Shown in pieces: positions 18,962 through 28,575 of a stretch of 64,000 nt of DNA (the first letter of the stretch is position 1; each line of letters begins with the position of its first letter). The translations under genes were made by a program, and so were the position numbers. Origin of the DNA: Dehalococcoidia bacterium (lineage in GTDB: Bacteria > Chloroflexota > Dehalococcoidia > GIF9 > AB-539-J10); the NCBI GenBank assembly GCA_007129495.1, contig SKVJ01000019.1:1-64000 (forward strand), in the 5' to 3' direction. The notes under the pieces are model-generated. The model was not told the DNA's origin. It was given only the letters and a program-made list of their open reading frames with translations, and ran no database searches.

Positions 18962-20037
18962 ACCAGCTTCCCGATAACCGCGTCGGCAACTTCACTCGTG
19001 GTCACGGCCGTCATATCATCCCTGTCCGCCTTCATGTCATAGGTGACGCTCTTGCCTTCTGACAGCACAGAAGCAATCGCCCCCTCAAGCCTCTCTGCAG
19101 CTTCCGTCTCACCGAGATGCCGCAGCATGAGAACGCCCGAGAGCATGGTGGCAATAGGGTTGACCTTGTTCAATCCCGCGTATTTCGGAGCACTACCGTG
19201 AGTTGGTTCAAACACCGCTGTGCCATCACCGATGTTCGCCCCAGGTGCTAGTCCAAGGCCTCCGACAAGTCCCGCACAGAGGTCAGACAGCAGGTCGCCG
19301 TAGAAGTTCGGGGTCACCAGTACATCGAACTGCTGCGGACGCTTCGCGAGTTGCATACAACAGGCATCGAGCAGCACATCGGTGAACTCGATGTCAGGAT
19401 ACTCCTTCGCCACTGTCTGCGCGGCCCGAAGGAATACGCCATCCGAGTACTTTAGAATGTTTGACTTATGCACCGCCGTGACTTTCTTCCGTCCGTTGGC
19501 CCTTGCATAGTCGAATGCGAACCGAACTATACGTCGGCTGCCGGCATAGGAGATAACCCTCAGGCTGACCGCAGCATCATCTGCCACGACCTTTCCCCGG
19601 GTCTCTTGCACAAGAGCCGCCAGTCTGGCAGTTTCCGGCTCACCGACATCGTACTCGATGCCGATGTAGAGTCCCTCGGTGTTCTCCCGGACAACTACGA
19701 CGTCGACATCATCGTAGGGCGCATAGACCCCGGGATAGCTCTTGCAAGGCCTGACGCAAGCGTACAGATCGAGTTCCTGTCTGAGCGCGACATTGACACT
19801 CCTGAACCCGCTCGCAATCGGAGTCGTAACCGGGCCCTTGATGGCGACGCTGTTGCTGCGGATCGAGTCAAGTGTCACCGGTGGCAAGGGTGTACCCGTT
19901 TTCTGCTGAGCCTCCGCGCCGATAATCTGATACTGCCACTCAAAAGCAACTCCCGTAGCCTCAAGGACGCGCCTCGTCGCTTCAGCAACTTCGGGCCCGA
20001 CACCATCGCCTGGTATGAACGTCACTCTATGTTTCAC
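18958..20037 (-). CDS. Isocitrate/isopropylmalate dehydrogenase family, NAD-IDH-like
   Basis: IPGDGVGPE, SVNVALRQELDLYACVRPCKSYPGV, VVRENTEGLYIGIEY, NIGDGTAVFEPTHGSAP. Confidence 0.88.
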   Translation of the reverse strand: MKHRVTFIPGDGVGPEVAEATRRVLEATGVAFEWQYQIIGAEAQQKTGTPLPPVTLDSIRSNSVAIKGPVTTPIASGFRSVNVALRQELDLYACVRPCKSYPGVYAPYDDVDVVVVRENTEGLYIGIEYDVGEPETARLAALVQETRGKVVADDAAVSLRVISYAGSRRIVRFAFDYARANGRKKVTAVHKSNILKYSDGVFLRAAQTVAKEYPDIEFTDVLLDACCMQLAKRPQQFDVLVTPNFYGDLLSDLCAGLVGGLGLAPGANIGDGTAVFEPTHGSAPKYAGLNKVNPIATMLSGVLMLRHLGETEAAERLEGAIASVLSEGKSVTYDMKADRDDMTAVTTSEVADAVIGKLV

Positions 20038-20078
20038 GAGACCTCCTGGAACATCAAACGGCCCTATCGGAACTATAC

Positions 20079-20585
20079 CTACGCGTCCAACGTGCCCCGC
20101 TCCCTGATGTATGGTACAAGCCCTCCAGCGGCCAGTATTCTCGACATCAGTGGAGGCATTCTACCGCAACTCAGGATAGCCCCTGTCCGATGATTCACGA
20201 CAGTCCCTTCATCGAGACGAATCTCCAGATTATCGCCATCCTCGATCCCGGACGTGTCGCAGATGAGCACCACGACACCCTGGTTAATCGCATTGCGATA
20301 GAAGATGCGCGCAACAGACTTCGCCAGAATGGCGGAAATGCCCGCCATCTTGATCACCACAGGCGCGTGTTCGCGGCTCGAGCCGAGCCCGAAATTCCTG
20401 CCACCCACCAGCACCCTACCCTGTTTCACCCGGTCGCGAAATCCCGGAACCCTGTCCTCAAGAGCATGTTTCGCCAGTTCCGGCAGGTTGCTGCGAAGAT
20501 GCGCGAAACGACCCGGTATTATGTCGTCCGTTGAGACATCATCGCCGACTGTGATTGCTTGGCCTATCAGCACAGGCTGCTCCAT
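20079..20585 (-). CDS. Aconitase/3-isopropylmalate dehydratase small subunit
   Basis: LVGGRNFGLGSSREHAPVVIKMAGISAILAKSVARIFYRNAINQG (LeuD-like swivel domain). Confidence 0.9.
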   Translation of the reverse strand: MEQPVLIGQAITVGDDVSTDDIIPGRFAHLRSNLPELAKHALEDRVPGFRDRVKQGRVLVGGRNFGLGSSREHAPVVIKMAGISAILAKSVARIFYRNAINQGVVVLICDTSGIEDGDNLEIRLDEGTVVNHRTGAILSCGRMPPLMSRILAAGGLVPYIRERGTLDA

Positions 20586-20587
20586 AA

Positions 20588-21841
20588 TCAGCGTATCTCC
20601 CTGGGATCCGTGATCACACCTCGAAGTGTTGTGGCGGCGGCGGTAGCCGGACTCGCCAGGTAGACATACGCGTCGGGATTACCCATACGGCCCTTGAAGT
20701 TACGATTGGCTGTAGAGAGACAGACCTCACCATCGCCGAGTATTCCCTGGTGCAGACCAAGGCAACCTGCACATCCCGGCGGAAGGATGACAGCACCGAA
20801 CTTAACAAGGGTCGAGATATACCCTTCTTCGATAGCCTGCAACAGCACGGATCTTGAAGCGGGTGCGACAAGGAAGCGCGTGGAGTCCGCTTTCGTCTTG
20901 CCAGCCACCATCCGTGCAACAAGCGCAATATCTTCGATACGGCCATTGGTACAGGTTCCCACGAACACTTGATCGACCCGCACGGCTTCCAGTTCCGCTG
21001 CAGGGAGCACGTTATCCACAGTGTGCGGACACGCGACCATTGGTACGAGTGAATCCAGCGCGATGCGCACAGTCTCGGTGTACCGCGCATCAGGATCAGG
21101 AACCAGCGGCACGTAATCATCCTCCCTGCCCATCAGAGCGAGATATTCGCGCGTTCGTTCATCACTAGGGAAAAGACCGGCCTTGGCACCGGCCTCAACC
21201 GCCATATTCGATACAACGAGGCGATCCGTTACTGCCATTGCAGCAACACCAGGCCCAGAGAATTCCAGTGACATGTAGGTGGCGCCGTCCGCTCCGATAA
21301 GACCAATGAGGTACAGTATGAGATCTTTTGAACCAACCATCGCCGGAGGCTGTCCGGTGAGCAGGATCTGCTGCGACTCCGGCACACGAAACCAGTTCTT
21401 TCCAAGCGCCATAGCAACCGCCACATCGCTCGACCCCATGCCCGTACCGAATGCGCCGAGTCCGCCCGCGGTAACGCTGTGCGAGTCCGCGCCGACGACA
21501 ATATCTCCAGGTCTCGCGTATCGCTCAGCCACAACCTGGTGGCATACTCCTTCGCCGACTTCGCTCACGATGCAACCACAGTCGCGACCGAACTGACGCA
21601 TGAATAGATGATCGGTCGAGAGTTGTCGCGCAGGGCTCGGGGCTGCATGGTCCATGAACAGGATTGTCCGCGTGGGATCTGCCAGCTGTTCGAATCCTGC
21701 CTCTTTGAATAATCGTATCGTGAGTGGCCCGGTTGTGTCCTGCACAAATACGAGATCAACGCGGGCTATCACAATATCATTAGCCTGCGCATCGGAGCCG
21801 GACTTATCGGTCAGTATCTTTTCAGCAAGCGTCTTGCCCAT
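20588..21841 (-). CDS. Aconitase/3-isopropylmalate dehydratase large subunit
   Basis: Fe-S ligands VGTCTNGR and PPGCAGC; VGADSHSVTAGGLGAFGTGMGSSDVAVAMA. Confidence 0.9.
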   Translation of the reverse strand: MGKTLAEKILTDKSGSDAQANDIVIARVDLVFVQDTTGPLTIRLFKEAGFEQLADPTRTILFMDHAAPSPARQLSTDHLFMRQFGRDCGCIVSEVGEGVCHQVVAERYARPGDIVVGADSHSVTAGGLGAFGTGMGSSDVAVAMALGKNWFRVPESQQILLTGQPPAMVGSKDLILYLIGLIGADGATYMSLEFSGPGVAAMAVTDRLVVSNMAVEAGAKAGLFPSDERTREYLALMGREDDYVPLVPDPDARYTETVRIALDSLVPMVACPHTVDNVLPAAELEAVRVDQVFVGTCTNGRIEDIALVARMVAGKTKADSTRFLVAPASRSVLLQAIEEGYISTLVKFGAVILPPGCAGCLGLHQGILGDGEVCLSTANRNFKGRMGNPDAYVYLASPATAAATTLRGVITDPREIR

Positions 21842-21846
21842 TGGTT

Positions 21847-23601
21847 CTAGCCTATCACCGCCAGCGTCTCATTCAGTTTCACTTTGTCTCCAGGCTGACA
21901 GTTGATAGCAACCACCTTGCCATCATCCGGCGCCGGTAAGATGTTCTCCATCTTCATCGCTTCAAGTACACAGATCCCATCGCCAGCAGACACCTCATCG
22001 CCCACTGCTACAAGATAGCGAATAATCGTGCCGGGCATCGGAGCCAGAAGAGGCGTGCCCACAGCAACCTCCGACTCACTTGCGGCTTGGGCGATGCTTT
22101 CCTCAGGTGGACAGTGCGATGGACCTGATGGTACCGCAATAGCGCCTGACCGAGCTTGTTCAAATAGTTCGTCTTCCCGATGAATATCCTCGAGACTCTT
22201 CCCGACAGTCTCTTGAGGCGGTGATTCAAGCCCGAACTTCCAACGAAGAAAGCGCATCCCTGAAGTAGGATACAGCGCATAAGTGAGCACATCGTCGATG
22301 TTGTCGGTCAACTCGGCCACCTGGTCCCTCGCGGCTTCCATCTCAGGGGCGATTGTATCGGCCGGACGGAAAGCAATGGGGGTCTCTCCTCGCTCGTACC
22401 CCCGCAGGATGGCTGTCTGAATATCCGGAGCGACTGGAGCAGGCGGGCGTCCGTACAGACCGAACACATATGACTTCACCTGCTCGGACACCACCTCGTA
22501 GCGGCCGAACAGTACATTGCTGACCGCCTGAGAGCCTATTATCTGGCTCGTCGGAGTTACCAGCGGCGGGTAACCGAGATCTTTCCGCGTCCGTGGCAAC
22601 TCGGCATAGACCTCTGCCAGCCGGTCGAGCGCATTCGCTTCCTTCAACTGCGCAACCATGTTGCTGAACATACCGCCCGGTATCTGGTGTCGCAGCACAG
22701 CAGTATCAATAACAGATAGTCCCGTGTTCACAAGGAAATCGCGATACTTAGGGGCGACGACCTCCAGGGTTTCGTCAACACTGACAACGGCATCAAGATC
22801 CAAGCCGGTGTCCCTGGGCGTACCGCGCAATGCGGCAATCATAGTCTCAACAGCGGTATGGGAAGTCCGCATAGCTAAAGGGGCCAGGCATGTGTCGAGC
22901 ATATCGACTCCGGCCTCGACGGCTTTCAGAAAACTCATCGGAGCCATACCGCTGGTCGCGTGGCTGTGCAACGCCACAGGTACATCGAGTGCTTCTTTGA
23001 GCGAGAAGATCAGATCATAGGCATCATCAGGCGACAGGAGTCCAGCCATGTCCTTGATGCAGATGCTGTCCGCTCCCATTTCCTGCAGGGTCAGGGCCTT
23101 GTCAACGAAATAGTCCGTAGTGTAGACCGGGCCTCCAAGTTTAGGCTCGGTAAGCGAGTAACACACCGCGGCCTGAACATGCTTGCCGGCTTCCTTGGCG
23201 GCCTCCATGGCAGTGCTCAGGTTGCGCTCATCGTTGAGTGCATCAAAGATGCGGAACACATCAATTCCGTTATGTGCCGCGCGGCGAACAAACTCCTGTA
23301 CTACATCATCCGCATAATGACGATAGCCGACGAGATTCTGTCCTCTGAGCAACATCTGCAGCGGGGTCTGCGGTGCAGCGCTCTTAAGCAGGCGCAACCT
23401 TTCCCAGGGATCCTCATTCAGGAAACGCGTCATGACATCGAAGGTGGCGCCACCCCAGACCTCGAGCGACCAGAAACCAAGATTGTCAAGGGCAGGCGCC
23501 AGCAGCAGCAGGTCTTCAGTTCTCATTCTTGTGGCCAGCAGGGATTGGTGGCCGTCACGCAGTGTGAGATCCGTGATCTGAACGGGTGTCGGTTTATACA
23601 T
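21847..23601 (-). CDS. Pyruvate carboxylase subunit B / oxaloacetate decarboxylase alpha-like with biotinyl domain
   Basis: ITDLTLRDGHQSLLATRMRTED; FDALNDERNL; C-terminal biotinylation motif EAMKMEN. Confidence 0.9.
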   Translation of the reverse strand: MYKPTPVQITDLTLRDGHQSLLATRMRTEDLLLLAPALDNLGFWSLEVWGGATFDVMTRFLNEDPWERLRLLKSAAPQTPLQMLLRGQNLVGYRHYADDVVQEFVRRAAHNGIDVFRIFDALNDERNLSTAMEAAKEAGKHVQAAVCYSLTEPKLGGPVYTTDYFVDKALTLQEMGADSICIKDMAGLLSPDDAYDLIFSLKEALDVPVALHSHATSGMAPMSFLKAVEAGVDMLDTCLAPLAMRTSHTAVETMIAALRGTPRDTGLDLDAVVSVDETLEVVAPKYRDFLVNTGLSVIDTAVLRHQIPGGMFSNMVAQLKEANALDRLAEVYAELPRTRKDLGYPPLVTPTSQIIGSQAVSNVLFGRYEVVSEQVKSYVFGLYGRPPAPVAPDIQTAILRGYERGETPIAFRPADTIAPEMEAARDQVAELTDNIDDVLTYALYPTSGMRFLRWKFGLESPPQETVGKSLEDIHREDELFEQARSGAIAVPSGPSHCPPEESIAQAASESEVAVGTPLLAPMPGTIIRYLVAVGDEVSAGDGICVLEAMKMENILPAPDDGKVVAINCQPGDKVKLNETLAVIG

Positions 23602-23712
23602 CAGTTACATGACTCCGTAAATCTAAGGAAAGCGGAATACCTATTCTACTGTGAACAGGCTGCTATAATCAAAGTAACGTACGTCACAGACAGTAGCATT
23701 CACACACATAGC

Positions 23713-24528
23713 ATGACGGGCACGCAGTTCAAGTGGGGGACTCGTACATTCCTTATGGGAATAGTGAACGTCTCTCCTGATTCCTTTGCCGGTGACGGCA
23801 TACACTCACCTGCTATCGCCCTTGAAATGGCGAGTCACATGGTAAAGGCGGGGGCCGACATCATCGATGTCGGCGGCGAATCGACGAGGCCCGGCTCGAT
23901 ACCCGTATCTCTTCATGAAGAGATGACTCGCGTGATCCCGGTGGTGCAGGGTCTTTGCCGACACGTCGATGTTCCGGTCAGCGTCGACACCTACAAGTAC
24001 GAGATCGCGCTGAAAGCGCTGCAGGCAGGAGCTCGCATCATTAACGACATATGGGGACTGAAGAAGGATCCACGTTTAGCCGACCTCGCTGGATATTACG
24101 GGGCGGGGATGGTACTGATGAGCAACCAGAGGGATGTTTCTCCCAATCACGATGTTGAGTTCACAGATATCATGCAGGTAGTAATAGACGATCTGCGGAG
24201 GGCTACTAGCGAAGCTGTTACAAGAGGCGTACCAGCCGACCAGATTATCGTTGACCCGGGCATCGGCTTTGGAAAGACCCAGCCACAGAACCTTCTTCTG
24301 TTGCGGCGCCTTCGCGAGTTACGTGTGCTGGGATACCCGGTACTCATAGGCTCTTCACGAAAGTCTGTACTCGGTCACGTGCTACAACTCCCCGCATCGG
24401 AGCGGTTCGAGGCGACCGCCGCCACTGTGGCTCTTGCCATCGAGCGTGGCGCTGATATGGTACGCGTACATGACGTAAAGGAGATGGCGCGTGTCTGCAA
24501 AGTCACGGACGCCATAGTACGTGGGTGA
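23713..24528 (+). CDS. folP: Dihydropteroate synthase
   Basis: LMGIVNVSPDSFAGDG, ADIIDVGGESTRPGS, IVDPGIGFGKTQPQN; start refined from a longer ORF. Confidence 0.93.
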   Translation: MTGTQFKWGTRTFLMGIVNVSPDSFAGDGIHSPAIALEMASHMVKAGADIIDVGGESTRPGSIPVSLHEEMTRVIPVVQGLCRHVDVPVSVDTYKYEIALKALQAGARIINDIWGLKKDPRLADLAGYYGAGMVLMSNQRDVSPNHDVEFTDIMQVVIDDLRRATSEAVTRGVPADQIIVDPGIGFGKTQPQNLLLLRRLRELRVLGYPVLIGSSRKSVLGHVLQLPASERFEATAATVALAIERGADMVRVHDVKEMARVCKVTDAIVRG

Positions 24529-25046
24529 AGAAAATGCCGGAGACAGACATCTTCCTCAGCCTCGGTTCAAACCTGGGAGACAGAGCCGATAACCTCAAAG
24601 CAGCTCTCAGAGAGCTGTCCCGTCAGATCAGTATGGTGGCGATCTCCAGCGTGTATGAGACTGAACCCGTGGGTTTCGCCGAGCAGCCACCTTTTCTCAA
24701 TCTCGCATGTCGCGCCTCCACCCACCTTACCGCCAAGAGATTACTGTCACTGGCTCAACTCACGGAGATGCAGCTCGGCCGACGATCCACATTCCTGAAC
24801 GGTCCGAGGCTGATTGACATCGACATTCTTCTCTATGGTGTCAATATCGTGCAAACAGAAGAACTGCAAATCCCTCACCCCGCGATTCACGAAAGAGCGT
24901 TCGTGCTCGTACCGATGGTCGAGATAGCGCCGGATGTGCTGCATCCGACACTGCATAAGACCATGCGGCAGCTACTGAGCGAGACACCCGACCAGCACTG
25001 GGTGCATGCACTGCAAGGAGGAGAGGATGTACCAACTCTTCGTTGA
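24525..25046 (+). CDS. folK: 2-amino-4-hydroxy-6-hydroxymethyldihydropteridine pyrophosphokinase
   Basis: LSLGSNLGDRADNLKAAL, RLIDIDILLYG, IPHPAIHERAFVLVPM. Confidence 0.93.
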   Translation: MKKMPETDIFLSLGSNLGDRADNLKAALRELSRQISMVAISSVYETEPVGFAEQPPFLNLACRASTHLTAKRLLSLAQLTEMQLGRRSTFLNGPRLIDIDILLYGVNIVQTEELQIPHPAIHERAFVLVPMVEIAPDVLHPTLHKTMRQLLSETPDQHWVHALQGGEDVPTLR

Positions 25047-25395
25047 AGAACATTTCGATGCGGCCCATTATCTTCCGGACTATCGGGGTAAATGCGAGCG
25101 GCTGCATGGCCACCGGTTCAGAGTCATCATACGAGCCGAAGGACATACCGTCGGAGACGAGGGGATGGTGTACGATTTCGCAGAGATGAAGAACCACCTG
25201 CGTGAAGAGTTGACGAATCTGGACCACTGTTGCCTGAACGAACTGGAAGATTTCGCAGCCTCAGTGCCTTCCAGCGAGAACATCGCCAAATGGCTGTACT
25301 GCAGGCTGCAACCACGATTCGTAGACAGCCCGGTTACACTGAGCGCCGTAGAAGTGTGGGAATCGCCCACTGCCGGGGTTATTTATACCCCCTGA
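25027..25395 (+). CDS. 6-pyruvoyltetrahydropterin synthase/QueD family (COG0720)
   Basis: FDAAHYLPDYRGKCERLHGHRFRV; CExxHGH motif. Confidence 0.9.
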   Translation: MYQLFVEEHFDAAHYLPDYRGKCERLHGHRFRVIIRAEGHTVGDEGMVYDFAEMKNHLREELTNLDHCCLNELEDFAASVPSSENIAKWLYCRLQPRFVDSPVTLSAVEVWESPTAGVIYTP

Positions 25396-25574
25396 TCCTG
25401 CATCTCGGGTGGTAGCAGATTTGGGATGGTGTCAGAGATCGGATAGTGGAAATCACAGACCTTGCAGTAGAGCGAACCAGTCACAATTTCCACTTCGTCA
25501 CGTTCGGTCACTGTGAGTGCCAGGTCCCCTTTACAGACTGGACACACCAGGATCTCCATCAGTTCATCTTTCAT
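25383..25574 (-). CDS. Trm112-like zinc-ribbon protein
   Basis: MEILVCPVCKGDLAL...SLYCKVCDFHYPISDTIPNLLPPE. Confidence 0.85.
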   Translation of the reverse strand: MKDELMEILVCPVCKGDLALTVTERDEVEIVTGSLYCKVCDFHYPISDTIPNLLPPEMQDQGV

Positions 25575-25653
25575 GTATAGTGGATTATACCAGCAACAAC
25601 CTGTCAGCGTGCCGACACTTCGTCGGTGCTATAATGCACTGAGGAGAAGAGAT

Positions 25654-25986
25654 ATGACTGTTCAGATGAAGAAGACTTACCGTGGCATCAATCCTGAGAT
25701 GCTGCATGACGAGATGCGGGACATCGTAGCCCAACATGGTCTGAAGGCGGCCAAGGCAAGTCAGCAAACATACTCAGTATCAAGCGGCGCAACACAATCG
25801 CGTGTGACCATGCCGTTACATACCAGTGAAGGCGAGGACTGCGGCAGTATTCACATTCTGGGTTCGGCGAATGGTGATGCGCGCATGACCCTGAACCTCA
25901 ATAATGGTCTGGTCCCGTCAGACGTTGTGAAGGCCCTGGAGTCCGACATCAGCTTCATGTTCGGTTCGTACGAAGTCAGGTGGTAG
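25654..25986 (+). CDS. Conserved-looking small protein of unknown function
   Basis: ORF with GAGGAGA SD upstream of ATG; MTVQMKKTYRGINPEMLHDEMRDIVAQHG... Confidence 0.6.
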   Translation: MTVQMKKTYRGINPEMLHDEMRDIVAQHGLKAAKASQQTYSVSSGATQSRVTMPLHTSEGEDCGSIHILGSANGDARMTLNLNNGLVPSDVVKALESDISFMFGSYEVRW

Positions 25987-26059
25987 TGGCTCACCGTAAC
26001 CGGTATTCCATAATCACGACAGCCCCTGGACCTCTCGCTAATACCGGCTGAGGCCACTA
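25984..26059 (+). other. Long-loop hairpin overlapping the upstream stop codon
   Basis: tagtggc...ccggtatt / aataccgg...gccacta, 32-nt apical loop. Confidence 0.4.
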
Positions 26060-26465
26060 TGATCGTGTCAGGGCAGGCAACTTATCGACACACGAGAAGG
26101 TTCCAAATTGACATTCCCGTGAAGCACAGGCCACGGTCATGACTCTCCCACATGGTGCCGTCTGCCCCGGTCAGTGACGAAGGCAGGTCTCCTGCATCTT
26201 TGTTACAAGGTCGCGCGGGAGGGAACGGCGAGCATTGCAGCGCGTATCTCCACTGACAGCTACGGCGCGCGCAGCGCACGCAGCCAGGGCATCCATCCGG
26301 TATCCTTTCTCGAGAGTCTACTCCCATGGCGCCAGAATCAGATCATGCTGACCCCATAGCGGGAGAGATTGCTGCGAAGATGCCACGGTCCTCGCATGTC
26401 GCCTTTAGAAGTGATACGTGGTCAACATTATACTCACGGTAGTCCTGCACACCGCGCTGCTCACC

Positions 26466-27704
26466 TCAGTCTTTGGAGGGGCCGCGCATCAGGAGCATCG
26501 CACAAACCACTGAGATCAGCAGCAAGCCGATGCCACTCACCACAAATGCAGTCGCGAAACTGAACCGATCGATCAGGAAGCCAACAACGGGGGCCAACAC
26601 GCCACTGCCTTCCATTGCACCGAAGTAGTAGAGGCCAAGAACAGAGGACCTTTTACCTGTAGGGGTATTTGCGACAACGTATGACTCCGAGGCCGGAGCC
26701 CGGGCGTACATTCCAGCGCCGAGAAGCAGAAGAAGTGCCAATACAACAAATGCTGATCCCACGAGGTCAAGGATTATCAGGGCAGGCCCGGAAAGGAGGG
26801 CGAACCCAATCACTACTCGCACTCTGCCGATACGATCAGAGAGGTAGCCGCCAACAATCGCTGCCCATAATCCGGTTGAGTAGAAGAGCGCTATTGCCAA
26901 AGCGGCATTATGCTCCGCATACCCATGGATATCAACGAGATACAAGGGAATGAAGGCAACAACTGCGAGAACGAACGCGGCGGTCACACTCGTCAGCACC
27001 AGGAAGGTCGACATTCGTACCCAGTCAATCTTATCTACATCTTCCATCGCTCCCACGGAACCAGCGGGAGATGGCGTATCCGCCCTCGTGTTCAATGAGC
27101 CCTTGCGTTCCCTCCGTCCCAGAATGGCAAAGAACATCACGCCGAAGAAGAAGCCTGGAACCGCCAGGCTGATGAAAGACATACGCCAGCCCCACACTGC
27201 TGCAAGTGCCGCAGCGAACAGTGGAGCCAGAAAATAGCTCGCGCTTCCACCGACCATGTGAAGACCAAACGCCCGTCCTCTGTGGGAGGGTTCCGTCACC
27301 TTGGATATGGCGGCGGGGGCAGACGGGTGATACCCTCCACCCAGTGCTCCCATGAGGAACAGCGCCAGGAGCAGCATCGTGTAACTGGTCGACAACCCGA
27401 CTGCCAAGCCCGTCAGAGCGACTCCACTGATACCAATCAGTAACAGTCGCCGGGAACCGAATCTATCGGCAAGCCAACCGGCTGGCAACTGTGAGAAACC
27501 GTAGGGAATCGAAAATGCGGAGACCACGAGGGAGGCCTGAGTATAGTCGAGGTTGAACTCATTCCGGATAAAGGGTAGTAACGGTATCGGAAGCGCAGTC
27601 ACGAGATGGTGCGCCAAGTGTGCGAGCGCAAACAGGATGACTATGCCCGGGAAGAATGCCTTCAGACGTGCAAGGCCTGTTAAGGCTCCAGGATTGACGC
27701 TCAT
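26466..27704 (-). CDS. MFS transporter
   Basis: 12-TM-like MFS protein (GWLADRFGSRRLLLIG; GGYLSDRIGRVRVV). Confidence 0.9.
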   Translation of the reverse strand: MSVNPGALTGLARLKAFFPGIVILFALAHLAHHLVTALPIPLLPFIRNEFNLDYTQASLVVSAFSIPYGFSQLPAGWLADRFGSRRLLLIGISGVALTGLAVGLSTSYTMLLLALFLMGALGGGYHPSAPAAISKVTEPSHRGRAFGLHMVGGSASYFLAPLFAAALAAVWGWRMSFISLAVPGFFFGVMFFAILGRRERKGSLNTRADTPSPAGSVGAMEDVDKIDWVRMSTFLVLTSVTAAFVLAVVAFIPLYLVDIHGYAEHNAALAIALFYSTGLWAAIVGGYLSDRIGRVRVVIGFALLSGPALIILDLVGSAFVVLALLLLLGAGMYARAPASESYVVANTPTGKRSSVLGLYYFGAMEGSGVLAPVVGFLIDRFSFATAFVVSGIGLLLISVVCAMLLMRGPSKD

Positions 27705-28432
27705 CCGCTTACCTGCTGCTGCAGCCAGTCAGCCACATCTGTCATGACCGCTCGAGACGCGCTGAGATAGTGACACTCCCCGGGATATGTCCGGATCTCG
27801 GCCCCGTACTTGCTGGCGATGCGTCGGGCCACCACAGCCGGCGTTATCCTGTCCATTGAACCGACAGCCACGAGGACCGGACAGGTTATCCTTAGTTCAT
27901 CCACCGCAATCATGCCACGGAAGATCTCCCACAGCGCTCGTCCGGATTCGTGTTTGAACGACCGGTACACAACAGATTGTTCGCGGGCAGACAGTGTGTT
28001 AAGAATGCCGAACCGTGCATTGCGGGCTGGAATCACAAAAGGTCTGCAAAACACAGCGTCCAGGATACTGGCCGACGTTGATATTGCCACTGATGGTGTG
28101 AGAGGCACTATCCCCCGAGGAGCTACCGGGCTCAAAAGCACAAGGGCGCGGACAGGGTCGATTTCGGCAAGTTTCTGAGCAACGAGCGACCCCATGCTAT
28201 GCCCTACAATCACCGGCGGCTGGTCGAACTTCTGAACCACCTCCTGTACCTGTGCCACGTAATCCATTAACCCCACGTGATGCAGAGACTCCAAATCCTG
28301 CGGTGGTTCGTGAAACAGGAGCGTGACTGCATGAGTGTCAAATCCCCTGTTCTCAAAGTGCCTGCGAAAACGGTTCCAGTGCGCACGGTCAGCCCACATG
28401 CCGTGAATGAAGAGAACGGGAGGTAAGGTCAC
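27701..28432 (-). CDS. Alpha/beta hydrolase
   Basis: VLFIHGMWADRAHWNRF; VGHSMGSLVAQ nucleophile elbow; C-terminal GECHYL His. Confidence 0.88.
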   Translation of the reverse strand: MTLPPVLFIHGMWADRAHWNRFRRHFENRGFDTHAVTLLFHEPPQDLESLHHVGLMDYVAQVQEVVQKFDQPPVIVGHSMGSLVAQKLAEIDPVRALVLLSPVAPRGIVPLTPSVAISTSASILDAVFCRPFVIPARNARFGILNTLSAREQSVVYRSFKHESGRALWEIFRGMIAVDELRITCPVLVAVGSMDRITPAVVARRIASKYGAEIRTYPGECHYLSASRAVMTDVADWLQQQVSG

Positions 28433-28575
28433 AATGCCAAGTACTCCATGATGCTGACGCCGTCATAAGCGCGGACCAATGAGTATAACGTCTTTCGATC
28501 CCCACGTACACCGACCGCCGTTTTGCACTGGAACGCAACTGAACGGAGAACTCTGCTCCATTGATCCGGCACACT

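Noticed and set aside
22960-23712. N-terminal half of the 522-aa folP ORF
   Set aside because: Overlaps pycB-like coding on the other strand; the DHPS domain begins at the internal ATG at 23713.
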